Made by a program: the position numbers and the translations under genes. Shown piece after piece: positions 59,401 to 64,000 of a DNA stretch of 64,000 nucleotides; position 1 is the first letter of the stretch, and each line of letters opens with the position of its first letter. The notes beneath the pieces are model-generated. The model searched no databases. It saw only the letters and a list, made by a program, of their open reading frames with translations, and was not told where the DNA came from. The stretch comes from Corynebacterium amycolatum (GTDB lineage: Bacteria > Actinomycetota > Actinomycetes > Mycobacteriales > Mycobacteriaceae). The stretch is from the NCBI RefSeq assembly GCF_016889425.1, contig NZ_CP069513.1, positions 1,860,001 through 1,924,000 on the forward strand, in the 5' to 3' direction.

Positions 59401-59784
59401 AATGGCCGGAATATCAGCGCCAATCAGCTCGACATTATACTTTTCCAGAATGCCCTCGCGGTCCAGCTGAATAGCTGCGTTCAGTGCAGTCTGGCCACCG
59501 AGAGTTGCCAGGACAGCGTCAATCGGGTTGCCCTCTGCAGCTTCCTTGGCCAGGATCTTTTCGATGTACTTGGTTTCAATCGGCTCGATGTAGGTGGAGT
59601 CTGCGAACTCCGGGTCAGTCATAATCGTTGCCGGGTTAGAGTTAACCAGCGTGACTCGCAGGCCCTCTTCGCGCAGCACGCGGCAAGCCTGGGTGCCGGA
59701 GTAATCGAACTCGCAGGCCTGACCGATAACAATCGGGCCGGAGCCGATAACCAGTACGTGGTTGATGTCTGTACGACGTGGCAT
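56425..59784 (-). CDS. carB: Carbamoyl-phosphate synthase large subunit
   Basis: 1119 aa. Two homologous ATP-grasp halves: first with [20 protein letters not shown] and [13 protein letters not shown], second with [20 protein letters not shown] and [17 protein letters not shown]; a C-terminal allosteric (MGS-like) domain ends with [21 protein letters not shown]. Uses ammonia from CarA to make carbamoyl phosphate for pyrimidines and arginine. 24 bp after carA. Confidence 0.97.
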   Translation of the reverse strand: MPRRTDINHVLVIGSGPIVIGQACEFDYSGTQACRVLREEGLRVTLVNSNPATIMTDPEFADSTYIEPIETKYIEKILAKEAAEGNPIDAVLATLGGQTALNAAIQLDREGILEKYNVELIGADIPAIQRGEDRQMFKDIVAKIGGESARSRVCHNMEEVHETVAELGLPVVVRPSFTMGGLGSGLAFNQEDLDRIAGGGLAASPEANVLIEESILGWKEFELELMRDGDDNVVVVCSIENVDALGVHTGDSVTVAPSMTLTDREFQTMRDQGIAILREVGVDTGGCNIQFAINPNDGRIITIEMNPRVSRSSALASKATGFPIAKIAAKLAIGYTLDEITNDITGETPAAFEPVQDYVIVKAPRFAFEKFPGADDTLTTTMKSVGEAMAIGRNYIGALGKVMRSLENKPAGFWTVPDEDFAGERANDVNAVLEDLKRPTEGRIYDVELAQRLGASIEQIHEASGLDPWFIAEMENLQDIRKELIDAPVVTSDLLREAKYWGLSDAQIAALRPELAGEDGVRELRWRLNIHPVFKTVDTCSAEFEAQTPYHYSAYELDPAAESEVVPQTEKEKVIILGSGPNRIGQGIEFDYSCVHAALELSRVGYETVMVNCNPETVSTDYDTADRLYFEPLTFEDVLEVYHAESQSGKVAGVIVQLGGQTPLGLAERLQTAGVPIVGTSPEAIDLAEDRGEFGKVLAEANLPAPEFGTATSFAEARQVAAGIGYPVLVRPSYVLGGRGMEIVYDEATLEDYINRATELSNEHPVLVDRFLDSAIEIDVDALCDGEEVYLGGVMEHIEEAGIHSGDSACALPPMTLSGSIIDKVRESTKALAHGIGVKGLMNVQYALKDETLYVIEANPRASRTVPFVSKATSVPLAKAASRVMMGTTIAELREEGMIPSNFDGGSLPADAPIAVKEAVLPFNRFRDFEGRALDSLLSPEMKSTGEVMGLADNFGAAFAKGELAGFGELPTEGTIFVSLANRDKRTLVFPILTLADMGFRILATEGTAGMLRRNGVECEVVAKRTTDSEAPSDERDIVDMIRDGEVDIIINTPSGSAGARSDGYEIRAAAVSQGVTCVTTAQGAVAALQGILALRNGEMSVKALQELHPAELAAQEQV

Positions 59785-59808
59785 GGTGTTAGGTCCCTTA
59801 GCCCTTTC

Positions 59809-60993
59809 CTACTTGTTCGAGTTTCCGGTTGCGGACTTGTTGAAATCGACCTTCTGAATCAGCTCCAGGAAGTCATCGAAGAGAGAGTGCGCATCGTGCG
59901 GGCCGGCTGCGGACTCTGGGTGGTACTGCACAGAAAAGGCCATGCCGTTCTTCAGTGCGACACCTTCAACGACGTCGTCGTTAAGGCAAGTGTGCGTAAC
60001 CTCTGCCTCGCCCCACGGAGTATCGAAACTCTCGCCGGCCTTGCCTTCAAGTGCGAAGCCGTGGTTCTGAGCGGTGATAAAGATGCGGCCAGTGCGGTGG
60101 TCCTTCACCGGAACATTGACGCCGCGGTGGCCGAAGACCAGCTTGTAGGTGTTCAGGCCGAGTGCCCGACCAAGAATCTGATTACCGAAGCAGATACCGA
60201 ATAGCGGCATGCCGTCATCGAGTGCGGCCTTGGCGACCGCAACCATCTCATCAGCAGTTGCCGGGTCACCCGGGCCGTTGGACAAGAAGACGCCATCCGG
60301 CTGGTATTCCTTCTTAATATCTTCGTACGGAGTGTTAGCCGGAACCACTACGACTTCCAGGCCACGCTTAGCCAGCTCACGCGGGGTGTTGGACTTAATG
60401 CCCAGGTCGTAGGCCACAACACGTGCCTTCTTCTCCCCCTGTGCTTCCACAACATAGGCCTGATCGGTGCTGACCTCGCGAGCCAGATCCGCGCCCTTCA
60501 TCGCAGGCTGAGCGCGAACGATTTCCACCAGCTTATCGACGGGTTGCTGTGCGTCCTCACCAGAGAAAATACCAGCGACAATCGAGCCATTGTCGCGCAA
60601 ATGGCGAACCAGCGCGCGGGTATCAATCTGGCGGATACCGATGATGCCCTGTGCCTTCAGCTCATCTTCCAAGCTGCGCTCGGAGCGCCAGTTGGAGGGA
60701 ATACGCGATAGATCGCGGATAATAAAGCCCGCTGCCCAAATCTTGTTTCCACGGGACTCGTAGTCCTCGTCATTCCAACCGGTGTTACCGATCTGTGGTG
60801 CAGTGGCCACAACCAGCTGGCGGTGGTAGGACGGGTCAGTCAGGGTTTCCTGGTAGCCCGTCATAGCGGTGGTAAAAACTGCCTCACCCAGGGTCGTACC
60901 GGTGGCGCCAAAACCGCGTCCGCGGAACACTCGTCCATCTGCCAATACCAGGACTGCCGCTGTAGCGGCCGCGGCCTGCGACTCGTTGCTCAC
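59809..60993 (-). CDS. carA: Carbamoyl-phosphate synthase small subunit
   Basis: 394 aa from GTG 60993, chosen because CTGAAAGG lies 7 nt upstream; the frame continues to 61074 without conservation. Class I glutamine amidotransferase: nucleophile in LFGICFGNQILGRALG, catalytic His/Glu in YHPESAAGPHD. Provides ammonia to CarB. Confidence 0.95.
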   Translation of the reverse strand: MSNESQAAAATAAVLVLADGRVFRGRGFGATGTTLGEAVFTTAMTGYQETLTDPSYHRQLVVATAPQIGNTGWNDEDYESRGNKIWAAGFIIRDLSRIPSNWRSERSLEDELKAQGIIGIRQIDTRALVRHLRDNGSIVAGIFSGEDAQQPVDKLVEIVRAQPAMKGADLAREVSTDQAYVVEAQGEKKARVVAYDLGIKSNTPRELAKRGLEVVVVPANTPYEDIKKEYQPDGVFLSNGPGDPATADEMVAVAKAALDDGMPLFGICFGNQILGRALGLNTYKLVFGHRGVNVPVKDHRTGRIFITAQNHGFALEGKAGESFDTPWGEAEVTHTCLNDDVVEGVALKNGMAFSVQYHPESAAGPHDAHSLFDDFLELIQKVDFNKSATGNSNK

Positions 60994-61079
60994 GTTATTG
61001 CCTTTCAGTTGGGTAGCGTGCGAGGAATTTACATTAATCATACGGGACGCATGTGAGTTTTTATGCGTTGACATGAATA

Positions 61080-62441
61080 TTATCCAGCGACCTCTCCGTT
61101 AAGAGCGGTCACCTTACCGCGCAGCACGGTAGCTGCCACGGACACGGCCATCTCCATTTCCTCATAAGGAGTGTTCTCGGACTTCGACGCCAGGTCTTCG
61201 CCGCGGACCGTCCACTTTTTGCCCGGGTCAACAACGGTCAGGTTGGCAGGCTCACCGACAGCGATTGGTCGGCCGTGCCCCGGCAGCTTCACAATTTGAG
61301 CAGGACGCTCACTCATAACCTTGGCCAGCCAGCGCCAATCACAATCGCCCTTCAAAACAAACTCTTCGGCGATGATTGGCATCGAGGTCTCCAGACCAAG
61401 CATGCCGGGCTTAGCGTGCTCAAACTCGCAGCACTTTTCTTCAGAGCCGTGCGGAGCATGGTCGGTAGCGACACAGTCAATAATCCCGTCAATCAGAGCC
61501 TGACGCAGAGCCAGGGTGTCGCGCTGCTCACGCAGCGGCGGGTTGACGCGGTAGACGCCGTCGTAGGTCTCCAGCTTCTCATCGGTGAGAATTAGGTGAT
61601 GTGGGGTAACCTCGGCGGTCAGCGGAATGTCATGCTCCTTTGCCCACTTGACCAGCTCAACAGTGCCTTCGGTGGAAGCGTGGCAGATATGCATGCGTCC
61701 GCCGTAGTCGCGAGCCATGATGGCATCTCGGGCCACGATGGACTCCTCGGCTACGCGCGGCCACCCGGTCAGGCCCAGACGTGCGGCGGTCGCACCTTCG
61801 TGAGCCGATGCATCTGCGGTCAGACGCGGATCTTCGCAGTGCTGCGCCAGCAATACGTCTTCGCCGCGGGCGTATTCAATCGCGCGGCGCATAATCAGCG
61901 GATTGTCGACGCACTTACCGTCATCGGAGAACATGCGTACCTTCGCCTGCGAGTCTGCCATCATGCCGAACTCGGTCAGCGTCTCGCCCTTCAGGCCCTT
62001 AGTAATAGAGCCGACCGGGTGAATGTCGCAGAGGTTCAGCGCCTGGCCCTTGAGCCATACCGACTCAGCAATCGAAGGGTCGTCGGTTACCGGAGCGGTA
62101 TTGGCCATAGTGAACACTGCGGTGAAACCACCGCGTGCTGCGGCAGCGGAACCAGTGGCCAGGGTTTCCGTATCTTCACGGCCCGGCTCACGCAGGTGCA
62201 CATGGATGTCGACCAGACCTGGCAGAAGAACGAGGGAGTCGAACTCCAGGACCTCTACCCCGTCCTCGACCGTGAGGTTTTCGCCAATCTCAGCGATAAC
62301 GCCATCGTCAATCAAGACGTCGACATCTTCGCCTTCACCGTAGGGGCGCACACCCTTCAGCAGTAGTTGTCCCCGTGCAGGTGCTGCCAATGGTCCTACC
62401 TCGGGGTACGAGGCTTCGTCATATTCATTGCGATTCGACAT
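61080..62441 (-). CDS. pyrC: Dihydroorotase
   Basis: 453 aa, class I (zinc) dihydroorotase. Zinc motif [11 protein letters not shown], the carboxylated-lysine region [22 protein letters not shown] and catalytic [14 protein letters not shown]. Closes carbamoyl-aspartate to dihydroorotate. ATG directly follows the pyrB stop (TAAATG). Confidence 0.95.
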   Translation of the reverse strand: MSNRNEYDEASYPEVGPLAAPARGQLLLKGVRPYGEGEDVDVLIDDGVIAEIGENLTVEDGVEVLEFDSLVLLPGLVDIHVHLREPGREDTETLATGSAAAARGGFTAVFTMANTAPVTDDPSIAESVWLKGQALNLCDIHPVGSITKGLKGETLTEFGMMADSQAKVRMFSDDGKCVDNPLIMRRAIEYARGEDVLLAQHCEDPRLTADASAHEGATAARLGLTGWPRVAEESIVARDAIMARDYGGRMHICHASTEGTVELVKWAKEHDIPLTAEVTPHHLILTDEKLETYDGVYRVNPPLREQRDTLALRQALIDGIIDCVATDHAPHGSEEKCCEFEHAKPGMLGLETSMPIIAEEFVLKGDCDWRWLAKVMSERPAQIVKLPGHGRPIAVGEPANLTVVDPGKKWTVRGEDLASKSENTPYEEMEMAVSVAATVLRGKVTALNGEVAG

Positions 62442-63395
62442 TTATGCCTGCCCTTCCAAGTTGGCGGAAACGCCTGAGGTCAGCAGTGTGAAAAGAACTG
62501 CCATGCGGACGTGGACACCGTTGGCTACCTGCTGCAGCACGGCAGTGCGCGGCAGATCAGCGACGGCATCGTTAATTTCCATGCCACGAAGCATCGGACC
62601 TGGGTGCATCACAATGCAGTCGTCGCGAAGCATCTTCTCACGAGCCTTCGACAGCCCGTAGCGAGTGGCGTATTCGCGATGGGATGGGAAGAAACCTCCG
62701 TTCATGCGCTCCTGCTGAACGCGGAGCATCATCACGGCATCAGCATCTCGGATCTCGTCTTCCATGCGGTAGGCAACACGCACCGGCCAGGTCTCGATGC
62801 CAAATGGCAGCAACGTCGGTGGGGCGACGAAGACGACTTCGGCGCCGAGCTTGCTCAGGAGATCGGCGTTAGAGCGGGCGACGCGAGAATGCAGGATATC
62901 GCCAACGATGACGACCTTGCGCCCCTCAATTCCACCGAGACGCTGACGCAACGTCACCGCGTCCAGGAGAGCCTGCGTCGGGTGCTGGTGCTTTCCGTCA
63001 CCCGCGTTGATGATCGATGGGCCGTTGCCAAATTCCTCAGTCCACTTGGCGATCAGCTGTGCCGCTCCCGACGATGGGTGCCTAACGACGATGGCATCGC
63101 CGCCGATAGCATCCAAAGTCAGCGCGGTGTCTTTCAGGCTCTCGCCCTTCTTCACAGAGGAAGAGGAAGCTGAGATATTAATAACATCGGCGCTCATCCA
63201 CTTACCCGCAGTCTCAAAAGATGAGCGGGTGCGCGTGGAGTTCTCGTAAAAGAGGTTGTAAATAGTGCGGCCGCGCAGGGTCGGCAGCTTCTTAATTTCC
63301 CGACCGCGGATGACCTCCTTAAAACGATCGGCCTCATCCATCAGGCCGACAATTTCATCCTTGGTCAAATCCGCAATGCTAATCAGATGTTTCAC
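62442..63395 (-). CDS. pyrB: Aspartate carbamoyltransferase catalytic subunit
   Basis: 317 aa. Carbamoyl-phosphate site [26 protein letters not shown], the [17 protein letters not shown] motif and [11 protein letters not shown]. No regulatory (PyrI) subunit is near; actinobacterial enzymes lack it. GTG 63395 overlaps the pyrR stop (GTGA) with GGAGGAAC upstream. Confidence 0.96.
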   Translation of the reverse strand: MKHLISIADLTKDEIVGLMDEADRFKEVIRGREIKKLPTLRGRTIYNLFYENSTRTRSSFETAGKWMSADVINISASSSSVKKGESLKDTALTLDAIGGDAIVVRHPSSGAAQLIAKWTEEFGNGPSIINAGDGKHQHPTQALLDAVTLRQRLGGIEGRKVVIVGDILHSRVARSNADLLSKLGAEVVFVAPPTLLPFGIETWPVRVAYRMEDEIRDADAVMMLRVQQERMNGGFFPSHREYATRYGLSKAREKMLRDDCIVMHPGPMLRGMEINDAVADLPRTAVLQQVANGVHVRMAVLFTLLTSGVSANLEGQA

Positions 63396-63961
63396 TGTTC
63401 CTCCGCCCGGGTGAGAATAACCGCGTCGCGGCCGTCAAGCGCCTCGACCAGCACATCGACGTCTTCGTCGCGGGAAGTTGGCAGATTCTTACCGACGTAA
63501 TCGGCGCGAATTGGTAGTTGGCGATGACCACGATCGACCAGCACTGCAAGCTGGATTACTCGCGGGCGACCGATATCAGCAATAGCGTCGAGTGCGGCAC
63601 GAATCGTGCGACCTGAGAAAAGGACATCGTCTACGAGAACAACGGTGGTTCCGTCAATTCCGGAGTTCGGAATATTCGTGGGCTGCAGGGCGCGGTGCGG
63701 GCCCTTGCGCAAGTCATCCCTGTATAGGGTGATATCGAGCGATCCAGTTTCCGGACGTATGCCGGAGAACTGTTCAATCAAATCGGCTAGCTTTTCCGCC
63801 AGCGGCACGCCACCAGATGGAATGCCGAGGAGAACTACGCGCCCAGCATTTGGGCTATCCAGCGCAGTTTTTTCAATAATTTGGTGCGCGATGCGCGCGA
63901 CGGTACGTGCAACTTCGTCTGCATTGAGCAGCTCGGTTGTTTGCGGCGTTCCTTCGCTCAT
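63392..63961 (-). CDS. pyrR: PyrR, pyrimidine operon regulator/uracil phosphoribosyltransferase
   Basis: 189 aa. PRPP-binding [31 protein letters not shown]. PyrR binds pyr mRNA with UMP/UTP and represses the operon; in actinobacteria control is thought to act on the leader at the ribosome-binding site. A very strong Shine-Dalgarno (GGAAGGAGGT) precedes ATG 63961; only 39 bp of upstream sequence are in the window, so the leader and promoter cannot be judged. Confidence 0.95.
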   Translation of the reverse strand: MSEGTPQTTELLNADEVARTVARIAHQIIEKTALDSPNAGRVVLLGIPSGGVPLAEKLADLIEQFSGIRPETGSLDITLYRDDLRKGPHRALQPTNIPNSGIDGTTVVLVDDVLFSGRTIRAALDAIADIGRPRVIQLAVLVDRGHRQLPIRADYVGKNLPTSRDEDVDVLVEALDGRDAVILTRAEEQ

Positions 63962-64000
63962 CGTGACCTCCTTCCCCGCCTCTCAGTGCGGTCCGTTAAA

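Overview
The window reads as chromosomal core DNA of a Corynebacterium. This is inferred from gene order, not from a database search. The run suf operon - mptB - ABC pair - ctaA / ctaB - tkt - tal - zwf - opcA - pgl - secG - ppc - tpiA - pgk - gap - whiA - yvcK - rapZ - uvrC - ribH/BA/E/D - rpe - rsmB - fmt - def - priA - metK - coaBC - rpoZ - gmk - mihF - pyrF - carB - carA - pyrC - pyrB - pyrR is the order I know from Corynebacterium glutamicum and, more loosely, Mycobacterium tuberculosis. Actinobacterial markers (SufR, MptB, WhiA, mIHF, OpcA, a PriA without helicase motifs) and frequent leaderless-type starts agree. The species cannot be fixed from the sequence alone.

Layout. 1-2.6 kb: a membrane histidine-kinase-like protein (cut by the window edge) and its LuxR-type response regulator. 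2.5-7 kb: an ABC-F ATPase, a stand-alone lycopene-cyclase-like flavoprotein and a LysP-type permease. 7.4-13.8 kb (minus): sufR-B-D-C-S-U-T iron-sulfur assembly operon. 14-18.7 kb (plus): mannosyltransferase MptB, a DrrAB-like exporter and heme A synthase. 19-29.3 kb: heme O synthase and the pentose-phosphate genes tkt, tal, zwf, opcA, pgl, split between tal and zwf by an opposing GntR-ABC cassette. 29.4-36 kb (minus): lower glycolysis and anaplerosis (gap, pgk, tpiA, ppc) plus secG. 36-41.8 kb: whiA, yvcK, rapZ, uvrC and a PH-domain membrane protein. 41.8-45.3 kb: the complete riboflavin set. 45.3-55 kb: translation, replication and cofactor housekeeping genes. 55.5-64 kb: the pyrimidine operon pyrR-B-C-carA-carB-pyrF.

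Almost every gene is ordinary housekeeping. The non-coding layer holds the more interesting signals: (i) an unannotated repeat of about 87 bp present three times, each time between two convergent genes and next to intrinsic terminators; (ii) a run of genes whose -10 box lies 6-8 nt before the start codon, including two divergent genes (4185 minus, 4206 plus) whose -10 boxes overlap by 5 bp; (iii) several paired or nested hairpins and palindromes in regulatory gaps (tkt-tal, gntR-zwf, mihF leader, whiA promoter). No tRNA, rRNA, CRISPR array, prophage or insertion sequence was seen.
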